In this document: positions 41,365-50,389 of the stretch, piece after piece
How the letters are laid out: each line of letters opens with the position of its first letter
Numbering within the stretch: the first letter of the stretch is position 1
Assembly (NCBI RefSeq): GCF_019061205.1
Contig: NZ_JAHQYH010000002.1
Location: forward strand, 124,001 to 188,000
Length of the DNA: 64,000 nt
Origin: Apilactobacillus waqarii
GTDB lineage: Bacteria > Bacillota > Bacilli > Lactobacillales > Lactobacillaceae
Direction: 5' to 3'
Notes under the pieces: model-generated
What the model was told of the DNA's origin: nothing
Seen by the model: the letters and a program-made list of their open reading frames with translations, nothing else
Databases searched by the model: none
Translations under genes and position numbers: made by a program

Positions 41365-42663
41365 ATGGATTATTCAAATGAACCCAAAGGGGTCTTTATG
41401 GTCATTGATAATAAGTCGTTTTATGCCAGTGTTGAGTGTGTTCAATTAGGCTTGAATCCACTAACTGCCAGTCTCGTAGTGATGTCTGATCAAGATAATA
41501 CGAACGGTGGACTAATTTTGGCATCATCTCCGACGGCTAAGAAAAGATTTCACATTACAAACGTGACTAGAAAGCGTGATTTGCCCTGGGATGATTCATT
41601 AATTGTGGTTCCTCCAAGGATGAATTTGTACATTCAAAAGAATTTAGCAATCAATAAAATCTTTCACGAGTTCGCTGATGAAGAACACTGCTTTCCATAC
41701 TCAATCGACGAGACCATCCTGGATTTGACCCACACATGGCAATTGTTCGGTGACAGTCCCGCTCAAGTAGCCAGAAAAATCCAAAAGACGGTCAGACAAC
41801 GACTTGGTCTATATACGACCGTGGGAATTGGTGATAATCCCGTGCAAGCTAAGCTAGCGTTGGACTTGTTCGCTAAACACAATAAGGACCTAGTCGGCCA
41901 ATTAAGTTATGACACTTTTGCCAAGAATGTTTGGCCAATTGAACCCATCGATAAGATTTGGAGTATTGGTAAGCATACCGCTGAAAACCTAGCCAAACTG
42001 GGCATTCATAACCTGGGTGAATTGGCTAGAACCGACCCATATCAATTAAAGGCGCACCTCGGTGTCATGGGATACCAATTGTTTGCGATTGCGTGGGGAA
42101 TTGATCGTGCTCAATTAGATCAAAAGGTACCAATCAAGGATAAGGGATTATCCAATTCACAGGTGCTACCAAGGGACTACAAGGACCAACACGAACTAGA
42201 AGTCGTTATTACCGAAATCGCCGAACAGGTGGCATCTCGTTTGCGCCACAGAAAGAAACAAACTAGCTGTGTTCATCTTTACCTTGGTTTCTCATACGCG
42301 GAAAGCGAAGGTAGCGACAGAACAAGTATTTCACACGAACAAAAAATTACCACAACTTCGGACAACCGTGAATTAGTTGGAGCGGTCATGGATTTATTTC
42401 ATAAGTATTGGCATGGTGAAAGAGTTAGAAATGTCGGAGTCTCATACACCAGACTAAGCAGCAGTAATGCGCAACAGTTAGACATTTTTGCCGACCCAGA
42501 AGTGCAAATTAAAAAATCAAAAGTCGATAAAGTAGCAGATGAAATCAGGGACAAGTTTGGTGCCACGGCCATCTTTAAAGGTCACAGCCTCGAAAAGGGT
42601 GGCACAATGTTGAAACGTTCCGGATTAGTAGGTGGTCACAATGGAGGAAATGCATATGACTAA
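41365..42663 (+). CDS. Y-family DNA polymerase (UmuC/UvrX-like translesion polymerase)
   Basis: The 432-residue lesion-bypass polymerase begins with the palm strand VFMVIDNKSFYASVECVQLG (catalytic Asp and the steric-gate YASVE), has CFPYSIDETILDLTHTW (second acidic pair), the fingers/thumb GIGDNPVQAKLALDLFAK and helix-hairpin-helix IWSIGKHTAENLAKLGI, and a C-terminal little-finger domain. It is of the UvrX/YqjW type common on Gram-positive chromosomes, plasmids and phages. Start after AAAGGAGG. It is the first gene of a three-gene SOS cassette. Confidence 0.92.
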   Translation: MDYSNEPKGVFMVIDNKSFYASVECVQLGLNPLTASLVVMSDQDNTNGGLILASSPTAKKRFHITNVTRKRDLPWDDSLIVVPPRMNLYIQKNLAINKIFHEFADEEHCFPYSIDETILDLTHTWQLFGDSPAQVARKIQKTVRQRLGLYTTVGIGDNPVQAKLALDLFAKHNKDLVGQLSYDTFAKNVWPIEPIDKIWSIGKHTAENLAKLGIHNLGELARTDPYQLKAHLGVMGYQLFAIAWGIDRAQLDQKVPIKDKGLSNSQVLPRDYKDQHELEVVITEIAEQVASRLRHRKKQTSCVHLYLGFSYAESEGSDRTSISHEQKITTTSDNRELVGAVMDLFHKYWHGERVRNVGVSYTRLSSSNAQQLDIFADPEVQIKKSKVDKVADEIRDKFGATAIFKGHSLEKGGTMLKRSGLVGGHNGGNAYD

Positions 42664-42982
42664 TCAACAAACAGCAAAGTTAATACTAGATAGAGCAAAA
42701 CCATTATTTAAGCGTGAATATAACGTTCAATACAGAATTAAGGTCGTTTATGATCACTACGACCGTCAATTTAATTTCTACATGATTAGATACAAACCGG
42801 GTCACATCACCAGAGTGACACCACTTCATCACGTTAAAAGTACATGGATTGCTGACTTGGAAGAAATCCTAAACCTAATCGAAAAGGACCTAAAGTTAAC
42901 CATTGTTTTCGCTGGGTTTGAAGGAATTAAATGGGACAGTCGTAATTCTTACATTCAACGCCCCAAAAGAAAGGTTGGATAA
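42656..42982 (+). CDS. Hypothetical protein of the SOS polymerase cassette
   Basis: The 108-residue basic protein (MTNQQTAKLILDRAKPLFKR at the start) overlaps the polymerase stop by eight bases. The start at 42656 has GGAGG eight bases upstream; an earlier ATG would overlap the polymerase more. No family recognised. Its position between the Y-family polymerase and the YolD-like gene suggests an accessory role in lesion bypass. Confidence 0.7.
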   Translation: MTNQQTAKLILDRAKPLFKREYNVQYRIKVVYDHYDRQFNFYMIRYKPGHITRVTPLHHVKSTWIADLEEILNLIEKDLKLTIVFAGFEGIKWDSRNSYIQRPKRKVG

Positions 42983-42984
42983 AG

Positions 42985-43344
42985 TTGTTAAATCATCACA
43001 TTGACGACAAGACAGTTCAAAACTTCTTTGACTATTATTATCACGACAGAGGGATGCTAAAGTGGCAAGGCTTCATGCTTTCTGATCACGTCAGTGCCCT
43101 TAGAAAAGAGAACAAGGAAACCTTTGATGATAGCTTTATGTATATGGATTTTCAAAGTGTGAATGAGGAACTAGAACACAAGGGCGAAAACCACGTCAAA
43201 ACAGAGGTTACCTATGTTAATGATGATGGAAATAAGAGTGTAATAAACGGGATTGTAATTAACTTGCAGCCCAACCAGGTCACAATTATGACCGAAGACG
43301 GCGAAATGGTATTATCCATTCAACAGATTTTGATTGTGCAATAA
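42985..43344 (+). CDS. YolD-like protein
   Basis: The 119-residue protein contains DRGMLKWQGFMLSDHVSALR, the YolD-family core. YolD-like proteins are predicted functional partners of UvrX/UmuC polymerases. The start is TTG two bases after the previous stop, with AAAGGTTGG upstream. Third gene of the SOS operon. Confidence 0.85.
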   Translation: MLNHHIDDKTVQNFFDYYYHDRGMLKWQGFMLSDHVSALRKENKETFDDSFMYMDFQSVNEELEHKGENHVKTEVTYVNDDGNKSVINGIVINLQPNQVTIMTEDGEMVLSIQQILIVQ

Positions 43345-43419
43345 TTCTGTAGCAAAAAAGACACACCTTCTAAGCTCTGATATAATTAGTAGTAATAAAT
43401 AAAGAGGTGTGATCGTCTG

Positions 43420-44787
43420 ATGAATAAGAAGGCCAAACTTACATTGGGTCTATTTTTAATATCAATTGCATATATGTTATTTTTCATGCACCCAACAATT
43501 TGGCGTGACGAAAGTTTCACGATGGCATTGGTAGGACATAATTACGGGGATATAATCAGACTGGATTCGATGGATGTGCATCCACCGTTTTACTATATAG
43601 CATTAAGATTCTTCTTGAGTATCACCGCTTTTTGGACGAATTCGTTATTCACTAAGGTCATTATTGCGCGATTATTTTCATACATATTAGCTATCTTAAC
43701 GTTTTTAACACTGTCCAAGACTGTGAAGAACTTGGGTGTTCCGGGCGCCAATGCCATTCAATGGGCGGGCTTTTTCTTAGCACCAAGTATTATGAGATAC
43801 TCTACGCAGATTAGAATGTACGCTCTAGCTGCACTGTTCTTAGCGTTGGTATTGAACCAATTGCAGCACTATGATAATTCGCAAAAGATTGGTCATATTT
43901 TCTTAGCAGTTATCTTTGCTTCGTTTGCATCGTATACTCATTACTTTGCAGCCGTTGCAGCGGGATGGATGCTGTTCTTATACTTCGTTAAATTCCAATT
44001 TAATAGATACGATGGGAACGCCATCCTACGTGGGATTATCGTATTTTTGGTAATGTTTGTTCCATGGGGAGTTGTCGCATTTGCACAAGCCCAACAGGTG
44101 TCATCTTCCTACTGGATTCCACCGGTCAACGTTGATAACATTATCAATAATTTTGTAAACTTGTTTGCGGATGTCTTTACCGATAACGGTGGCCAATACT
44201 ATGCGATTGCCTTTATGGTATTACTAATCTATCCAACGATTTGGGCATATCTAAACATGTCGAAGAAGTTTAAATCCACCCTCACCATTGTACTTTTGGT
44301 CTTCGTATTAACCACTTTGACTGGGATTGCAATTTCCGTAGCGGTAAGACCAATTTACATTGCTAGATACGCTTATCCAGCATATGCTGTGGTTATCTTT
44401 TTCATGATGACGATTGTGTCACAAATGATGAAAAAGCCACTGAGTCGTTTGTCCAATTACTTTATGACATCTATATTGGCGGTGGGACTAACCATCATTA
44501 TCGGAATGAACGTTGGTTTTCTAGGCAGTAATCAATTTAATAATTACATCATGCCAAGTTACAATTTAGCTGATTCAGTTGAACAATATAAGGAAAATCC
44601 AAATAATGTAATCCATCTAAATCCAAACCAAAGTCCAAATTCAATTGTTGAAAAAACGGTCTACATTAAATCAATTAATAAACGTGTTTATATAAAAAAT
44701 TTCAATGTTGCAAGAATTCTTGGGAAAGATAATCAAAAGCTATTCTACGGGTTATTTGATAACGTTGATCAAAGTTCAAGTAAATAG
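43420..44787 (+). CDS. GT39-like (PMT/ArnT-type) membrane glycosyltransferase
   Basis: The 455-residue protein has about eleven membrane helices. The first external loop has WRDESFTMALVGHNYGD, with the acidic pair that defines GT39/ArnT-type GT-C enzymes, and MDVHPPFYYIALRFF follows. Such enzymes transfer sugars from a polyprenyl carrier to envelope acceptors. Start after AAAGAGGTGTGATC. It precedes the exopolysaccharide region but has its own terminator and is not clearly part of that operon. Confidence 0.82.
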   Translation: MNKKAKLTLGLFLISIAYMLFFMHPTIWRDESFTMALVGHNYGDIIRLDSMDVHPPFYYIALRFFLSITAFWTNSLFTKVIIARLFSYILAILTFLTLSKTVKNLGVPGANAIQWAGFFLAPSIMRYSTQIRMYALAALFLALVLNQLQHYDNSQKIGHIFLAVIFASFASYTHYFAAVAAGWMLFLYFVKFQFNRYDGNAILRGIIVFLVMFVPWGVVAFAQAQQVSSSYWIPPVNVDNIINNFVNLFADVFTDNGGQYYAIAFMVLLIYPTIWAYLNMSKKFKSTLTIVLLVFVLTTLTGIAISVAVRPIYIARYAYPAYAVVIFFMMTIVSQMMKKPLSRLSNYFMTSILAVGLTIIIGMNVGFLGSNQFNNYIMPSYNLADSVEQYKENPNNVIHLNPNQSPNSIVEKTVYIKSINKRVYIKNFNVARILGKDNQKLFYGLFDNVDQSSSK

Positions 44788-44789
44788 AT

Positions 44790-44825
44790 AAAGGGGTTGT
44801 TATGAAAAATAACAACCCTTTTTTA
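44790..44825 (+). terminator. Terminator after the GT39-like gene
   Basis: AAGGGGTTGTTAT pairs with ATAACAACCCTT, then Ts. Confidence 0.85.
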
Positions 44826-44898
44826 TTGGAAAATTTTTTTGTACAATTGAATACCCTGACTGTTGAGAGAGATAAATAAATTGAAAGGATACTTATTG

Positions 44899-46179
44899 AT
44901 GAAAGAAATAATAGATTCAGAAATTAACGACACTTCGAGCAACCGTCTGAAAGGGTTCTGGTTGGAGTTGAAAAAGTGGTTAATCGTGATTGGCCCGGGG
45001 CTGATTGTTATGCTTGCCGATACCGATGCAGGGTGCTTAATTACGGCAGCACAGTCTGGTGCTAGTTATGGTTATTCTATGATTTTACCTCAGTTGTTGT
45101 TAATTCCAATTCTATTTATGGTTCAAGAAATGACGGTTCGCTTAGGAATCGTCACAAAGAAAGGTCACGGTGAATTAATCCGCGAATACTTTGGTAAATT
45201 CTGGGCATATGTATCAGCAATTACCTTGATGATTTCAACGATTGGAGCGCTTTTGACCGAGTTTATCGGAATTGCCGGAGTCGGAGAATTGTTTGGAATT
45301 TCCAAATGGATTACCGTACCAATAAGTACGTTTGTCCTAATCCTAATTGCCTTCTTAGGTAGTTACCGTCGTGTTGAAAAGATTGGGATTATCTTTGGTT
45401 TGTTTGAATTAACATTTATCATCGGGATTTTCATGGTTCATCCAAACATGGATTCTATCATGACCGGGATTCAATCGATTCCAATCCATGACGATGGATA
45501 TGTATATTTGGTAGCCGCAAACGTTGGTGCGGTTATTATGCCGTGGATGATTTTTTACCAACAAAGTGCGGTAGTTGATAAGGGCTTGAAACGTCATATG
45601 ATTAAAAAGGAACAGACAGATACAATGGTGGGAACATTCATTACCCAAGGGATTATGATTGGTTTCATTGTTTTGTTTGCTGCGACCGTGTTTCATAGTA
45701 AACTTAATGCCACCGAAGAAACTGTTGGTGATTTGGTAACATCAATCGGTAGATATATCGGGATGGCTCCAGCCAAAGCGATTATGGGATCAAGTATCCT
45801 AGGTGGAGCACTTGTTGCTGCCATCGTTATTGTTTTAGCCGGGACATGGGGCATGACTGAAGTGTTGGATTGGAAACACAGTTTAAACGAACGCATTAAT
45901 CGTTCCAATCTAGGTTTTTATTCAATGTATTCATTGGTGTTAATAGTTAGTGCCTTATTGGTATTGTTCAATGAGGACTTAGTTTCAATCGCAATCACCG
46001 TCGAAGTAATCAATGCCTTGATGGTACCGATTGTGCTTGGATTCTTATTAATGCTTGAAACCAAAGCGTTACCAGATCGATATAAGATGAAGGGGATTTA
46101 CAAAAAAATCGTAATTATTCTTTCATTAATTGTTATGGTTTTTGGTATCTACATGATTTTTCCAGTCTTGAATTTGTAA
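44899..46179 (+). CDS. Nramp-related metal transporter with altered metal-site motifs
   Basis: The 426-residue protein has eleven membrane helices and the Nramp frame (GPGLIVMLADTDAGCLITAA in helix 1; GAVIMPWMIFYQQSA in helix 6). The canonical helix-1 metal motif DPGN is DAGC here and the helix-6 MPH is MPW; the first Asp and the Met-Pro are kept. It therefore belongs to the Nramp-related clades whose substrate can differ (Mn2+, Mg2+ or other). Start at 44899 after AAAGGATACTTATTG; a TTG 36 bases upstream also is in frame but lacks a site. Substrate unresolved. Confidence 0.82.
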   Translation: MKEIIDSEINDTSSNRLKGFWLELKKWLIVIGPGLIVMLADTDAGCLITAAQSGASYGYSMILPQLLLIPILFMVQEMTVRLGIVTKKGHGELIREYFGKFWAYVSAITLMISTIGALLTEFIGIAGVGELFGISKWITVPISTFVLILIAFLGSYRRVEKIGIIFGLFELTFIIGIFMVHPNMDSIMTGIQSIPIHDDGYVYLVAANVGAVIMPWMIFYQQSAVVDKGLKRHMIKKEQTDTMVGTFITQGIMIGFIVLFAATVFHSKLNATEETVGDLVTSIGRYIGMAPAKAIMGSSILGGALVAAIVIVLAGTWGMTEVLDWKHSLNERINRSNLGFYSMYSLVLIVSALLVLFNEDLVSIAITVEVINALMVPIVLGFLLMLETKALPDRYKMKGIYKKIVIILSLIVMVFGIYMIFPVLNL

Positions 46180-46286
46180 TTATAGGAATATAGAATTAGG
46201 AGTTAAGTGGATTATGCAAAATTTATTGATGTATAATTGTTCACGGAAATTATGAATATTAATTATGAAAGAAAAGAGTGAGTGTT

Positions 46287-47255
46287 TTGAATAACGACGA
46301 AAACATGAGTCGAAGAAACAACAAAAACACATCCAAGAAACACATGAAGACTTGGAAAAAAGTTGTTTTATGGATTATTGCGTTATTGATTGTGTTAGTG
46401 GGAGTAGGTGCATTTGCCGCTTACCATAACGTGAAAAAGACTGCTGATGCAGTATATCAACCTTCTGGAGCGAAAACTGTTAGGGATGCCGATTCCCTTT
46501 TGAAGTCTGAAAAACCAGTATCATTACTATTTATGGGTACCGATACTGATTTCGATGGTAGAAGTGACAAGGGTCGTACAGATAGTATGATGATTGTGAC
46601 CTTAAATCCAAAGACCAATACAACCACAATGGTAAGTATCCCACGTGATATGAAGGTTAATTTACCTGATTTTCCACAATACTCACCATCAAAAATCAAT
46701 GCTGCCTACACTTACGGTGGTTCCAAAGAAGCAATTAATGCCATCGAAAGTCACTTCAGCATTCCAGTCGACTACTACGTTACTTTGAGTCTAGGTGGAC
46801 TTAAGAAGGCCATCGATCAAGTTGGCGGAGTCGATGTTGTTTCTCCACTAACATTTAGTTATGAAGGCCAACACTACACTAAGGGCAAGTTAGAACATAT
46901 GGATGGAAACAAAGCAATGTGGTTCTCCAACATGAGATACCAAGATCCACAAGGTGATTACGGTCGTCAATACAGACAAAGATTAGTATTGGAAGCCCTA
47001 ATGAAGAAGGCCATTTCATACAAAACTGTGATTAATTCTGACTTTTTGAACTCAATTTCTCATAACTTGAAAACTAATTTGACCATGAGCGACATGCTTC
47101 AATTAGCATTACATTACAGAGGAACTAATAAAAACATTAAGAGTGATTATGCACACGGAACTGGTGAAATGCTTGACGGTGTATCATTCCAAGATGTTTC
47201 TGGTACTGAACAAAACCGAATTTCTAGCCTAATCAACGAAAGTTTGAAAGATTAA
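46287..47255 (+). CDS. LytR-CpsA-Psr (LCP) family transferase
   Basis: The roughly 322-residue protein has a basic cytoplasmic N-terminus, one membrane helix (VVLWIIALLIVLVGVGAFAA) and an extracellular LCP domain: GTDTDFDGRSDKGRTDSMMI, TTTMVSIPRDMKVNLP, KINAAYTYGG and GDYGRQYRQRLV carry the conserved Asp and Arg residues. LCP enzymes attach teichoic acids or capsule/EPS chains from undecaprenyl carriers to peptidoglycan. Start is uncertain: TTG at 46287 is favoured after GAGTGAG, GTG at 46278 and ATG at 46305 are alternatives. It stands just before the EPS operon and probably serves its product. Confidence 0.9.
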   Translation: MNNDENMSRRNNKNTSKKHMKTWKKVVLWIIALLIVLVGVGAFAAYHNVKKTADAVYQPSGAKTVRDADSLLKSEKPVSLLFMGTDTDFDGRSDKGRTDSMMIVTLNPKTNTTTMVSIPRDMKVNLPDFPQYSPSKINAAYTYGGSKEAINAIESHFSIPVDYYVTLSLGGLKKAIDQVGGVDVVSPLTFSYEGQHYTKGKLEHMDGNKAMWFSNMRYQDPQGDYGRQYRQRLVLEALMKKAISYKTVINSDFLNSISHNLKTNLTMSDMLQLALHYRGTNKNIKSDYAHGTGEMLDGVSFQDVSGTEQNRISSLINESLKD

Positions 47256-47265
47256 GTAAAAAAAT

Positions 47266-47300
47266 AAAAAAGATACGACATTTTTGTCGTATCTTTTTTT
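47266..47300 (+). terminator. Terminator after the LCP gene
   Basis: AAAGATACGACA pairs with TGTCGTATCTTT, then Ts. It separates the LCP gene from the EPS operon. Confidence 0.88.
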
Positions 47301-47479
47301 ATACATCTGTTCAAAAAGGGAAAATTTAAATTGAGTTATAAAATGTTTAAATCTTAATTAGACTACAGTTATATTTGTCTAGTTCCCTTTTCTAGCGTTT
47401 TTAAGATGATATAATGAACAATTGTTTATAGTTTAATTAATACAGCTATTTAAAATAACTAATAGAAGGGTGCTTTACA

Positions 47480-48190
47480 GTGGAGAAACAAGAAACTAAT
47501 TCTTTAGAAGAATTAAACAAAATCTTTCGCATTTTGTCTAAACATATCAAATTGATAATTTCTACGGTTGTAATTACAGTATTAGTTTTTGCAATCGGAG
47601 TATTTTTTGTCGTAAAACCAAAATACCAAGCGACATCAGAAATTATTGTTAGTCAAAGATTGGATCGTGATGCTCAAGCAGCAGAACAACAACAAATTCA
47701 ATCTACCGACTTGCAACTGGTTAATACATATAAAAGTATTTTAGGTAGTCAAACAGTTGGTAATTCAGTAAAGCATAAAGTTGGTAACAAGATTTATAAG
47801 GATAGTGAATTAAACGTTTCAACCGATACAAATTCACAAGTTATTAATATCAATGTTACTTCTCATGATGCAAAGCAAGCGGCTAGAATCGCTAATATTA
47901 CTGCTACTACCTTTAAATCCAAAATCAAGAACATTATGAACGTAAATAACGTTTCAATTATTTCAAAGGCAAGAGAAATTAAAAAACCAATCTTCCCTAA
48001 GAAGGGGATTAGTTTACTAGCTGGTGCACTGGTTGGTATTATCTTAGGAATGTTCTTAGCACTATTAAGTGAATTTAACGATAAAACGATATCTACCACT
48101 GACTTTATCGAGGAGGACTTAGGCCTAATTAACCTAGGAACAATTAGTGATATTGATATGCAAACCATCAGTAAACAAATTAAGAAATAA
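47480..48190 (+). CDS. EPS chain-length/kinase-activator protein (Wzz/CpsC type)
   Basis: The 236-residue protein has two membrane helices (about residues 27-48 and 180-198) flanking an extracellular domain, the CpsC/YveK layout. LVNTYKSILGSQTVGNSV and PKKGISLLAGALVGIILGMF are family-like. The short C-terminal cytoplasmic tail activates the partner kinase CpsD. GTG start after AAGGGTG. First gene of the operon that runs to wzx at 57939. Confidence 0.9.
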   Translation: MEKQETNSLEELNKIFRILSKHIKLIISTVVITVLVFAIGVFFVVKPKYQATSEIIVSQRLDRDAQAAEQQQIQSTDLQLVNTYKSILGSQTVGNSVKHKVGNKIYKDSELNVSTDTNSQVININVTSHDAKQAARIANITATTFKSKIKNIMNVNNVSIISKAREIKKPIFPKKGISLLAGALVGIILGMFLALLSEFNDKTISTTDFIEEDLGLINLGTISDIDMQTISKQIKK

Positions 48191-48202
48191 AGGAAGAGTG
48201 TA

Positions 48203-48922
48203 ATGGGATTATTTAATAAGAGTCCAAAGAAAAAACTAAATGACGACAGTTCCAAATTTGGGGTTAATTTAGTCGCTGAATTGTACCCAACATCATCAGT
48301 ATCTGAACAATTCAGAACCGTAATGACTAACATTTCATTCGCAAACATCAATGGTGATCTAAAGAGCGTTATGGTGACCTCAAGTGATCCTTCAGAAGGT
48401 AAGTCTACTTTCAGTGCCAACTTAGCCGTTACTTATGCTAAGCAAGGTCGAAACGTGGTGTTAGTAGATGCTGATATGAGAAGACCAACTGTTCACAAGA
48501 GTTTTAACGTCAGCAATCAAAAGGGGTTATCAACAATCCTATCTGGTAACTCAACAATTGAAGACACTATCAAATACACTTCGATAGATAACCTAAACGT
48601 AATTACCAGTGGTCCAATTCCACCAAATGCATCTGCATTATTAGGAAACCGTAAGATTATTGACATTATCAATAAGTTCAACAAGCCCAATGACTTGGTA
48701 ATCGTTGACGTCCCACCAGTTAACACAATGACTGATGCATCAATCGTATCTACTACAGTTGACGGCACCATTTTCGTATTACCACAAGGTGTGGCAGAAA
48801 AGAAGCGTGCCAAGATGGCCGTAGAACAATTAAAGAAGGTTAACGCCAACATCCTAGGTGGTGTGATGAACATGTCTAAGGACAACATCACCAACGATTA
48901 CTATTACTATTATTCAAAGTAG
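48203..48922 (+). CDS. EPS tyrosine kinase (CpsD/CapB type)
   Basis: The 239-residue BY-kinase has the Walker A motif SSDPSEGKSTFSANLA, Walker A' VVLVDADMRRPTVH and Walker B DLVIVDVPPV, and ends in a tyrosine cluster (NDYYYYYSK) that is autophosphorylated. It works with the upstream CpsC-type protein and the downstream phosphatase to control chain length. Start after AAAGGAAGAGTG. Confidence 0.93.
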   Translation: MGLFNKSPKKKLNDDSSKFGVNLVAELYPTSSVSEQFRTVMTNISFANINGDLKSVMVTSSDPSEGKSTFSANLAVTYAKQGRNVVLVDADMRRPTVHKSFNVSNQKGLSTILSGNSTIEDTIKYTSIDNLNVITSGPIPPNASALLGNRKIIDIINKFNKPNDLVIVDVPPVNTMTDASIVSTTVDGTIFVLPQGVAEKKRAKMAVEQLKKVNANILGGVMNMSKDNITNDYYYYYSK

Positions 48923-48932
48923 GAGTTATTAA

Positions 48933-49724
48933 ATGATTGATTTACATTGTCACATGTTGCCATCTGTAGATGATGGGGCAAAGACTATTAGTATGGCTCT
49001 GGATATGGCACGAGAAGCCGAAGCAGAGGGAATCAATAAAATCCTACTAACTCCCCATCACATGGATGGCGAATATATAAATCATAGAAATGACATCGAA
49101 ATAGCGGTTGAAAACCTACAAAAGACCTTTAACGATAATAATATCGGTATTGAATTACGCCCGGGGCAAGAAGTTCACATCAACGGGGATATTTTAAAAG
49201 ACATTGATGAAGACGATGTGTTGTATGCGGACGGCACTCACAAGAAGTATATGATGCTTGAATTTCCACACAGTGGGGTTCCTGAATATGCCGAAGACAT
49301 GATTTTTGAATTGAAGGTAAAAGGAATTATTCCAATTATTGTTCATCCAGAACGTAATCACGGCATTCAACAAGATCCTGACATCCTATTTGATTTAGTC
49401 AGTCAGGGATGCCTAACCCAAATCACGGCCACCAGTTATGTTGGTGGATTTGGTTCAACCATTCAACGCTTTACAGATAAAATCGTTGATGCAGGCCTTG
49501 GTTTCATGTTTTCATCTGATGCCCATAACATGGAGGGCCGTCGTTTTAGGATGAAGGAAGCCTTTGACCGCTTGGCAGAGAAGAAGGGCAAAGACGTTGC
49601 CTTGCAATATGAACAAAACGCCGAAAAGGTATGGAACAGCGAAACAATTGAAATTGGAAATATAGATAGAGTTAAGAAAGAAAGCACAGCTTCTAAATTC
49701 TTTAAGAAGCTTTTGGGGAAATAG
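48933..49724 (+). CDS. EPS tyrosine phosphatase (CpsB/YwqE, PHP family)
   Basis: The 263-residue manganese-dependent phosphatase starts MIDLHCHMLPSVDDGAKT (metal-binding HxH), with LLTPHHMDGEYINHR, PIIVHPERNHGI and FSSDAHNMEGRRF supplying the remaining metal ligands. It dephosphorylates the CpsD tail. Start after TAGGAGTTATTAA, ten bases after the kinase. Confidence 0.93.
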   Translation: MIDLHCHMLPSVDDGAKTISMALDMAREAEAEGINKILLTPHHMDGEYINHRNDIEIAVENLQKTFNDNNIGIELRPGQEVHINGDILKDIDEDDVLYADGTHKKYMMLEFPHSGVPEYAEDMIFELKVKGIIPIIVHPERNHGIQQDPDILFDLVSQGCLTQITATSYVGGFGSTIQRFTDKIVDAGLGFMFSSDAHNMEGRRFRMKEAFDRLAEKKGKDVALQYEQNAEKVWNSETIEIGNIDRVKKESTASKFFKKLLGK

Positions 49725-49744
49725 AGAAGGTAGGTTAAATAGAA

Positions 49745-50374
49745 ATGGAAAAGCATTCAAATATTTATAGTAATTTTTACCTTACTGTTAAAAGATTATT
49801 TGATATTGCTGCTAGTTTATTTGCGTTACTAATTACGTTACCACTAACTTTGGTGGTATCACTTTGTATTTATTTAGATGATAGAGGTCCCATTTTTTAC
49901 ACCCAAGAAAGAATTGGTAAGGATGGCAAACCCTTTAGAATCTACAAATTCAGATCAATGTGTCAGAATGCTGATGCTAAGAAAAAAGAATTAACCGAAC
50001 AAAATGAAGTTAATGGGGCCATGTTTAAGATGAGCAATGACCCTCGAGTAACTAGGGTAGGGTGCTTCATTAGACGGCATAGTATCGATGAATTACCACA
50101 ATTAATCAACGTGTTATTGGGTAATATGACAGTCGTTGGTCCCAGACCACCTTTGCCAGAAGAAGTCGATCAATACAGTCAACACGATAAGGAACGTTTA
50201 AAGGTTAAACCTGGTTGCACCGGTCTATGGCAAGTCAGTGGAAGAAATTCCTTAGACTTCGATGAAATGGTAGAACTAGATATTGATTACATTGAACATG
50301 CGAGTCTTTTGTTAGATGTGAAGATTTGTTTTAAGACGGTTTGGATTATGATTTATCCAAACGAAGCGTATTAG
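49745..50374 (+). CDS. Priming sugar-1-phosphate transferase (CpsE/RfbP type)
   Basis: The 209-residue protein is the short catalytic form: one membrane-hairpin helix (residues 17-40) and the domain KFRSMCQNADAKK, FIRRHSIDELPQLINVLLGN, MTVVGPRPPLPEEV, KPGCTGLWQVSGRN. It transfers the first sugar phosphate (often galactose or glucose) to undecaprenyl phosphate to start each EPS repeat. Confidence 0.93.
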   Translation: MEKHSNIYSNFYLTVKRLFDIAASLFALLITLPLTLVVSLCIYLDDRGPIFYTQERIGKDGKPFRIYKFRSMCQNADAKKKELTEQNEVNGAMFKMSNDPRVTRVGCFIRRHSIDELPQLINVLLGNMTVVGPRPPLPEEVDQYSQHDKERLKVKPGCTGLWQVSGRNSLDFDEMVELDIDYIEHASLLLDVKICFKTVWIMIYPNEAY

Positions 50375-50389
50375 TAACAGGGAGATTTT

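Noticed and set aside
47863-48420. 185-codon minus-strand ORF across the Wzz/kinase junction
   Set aside because: Antisense shadow of two well-supported genes, low-complexity hydrophobic translation.
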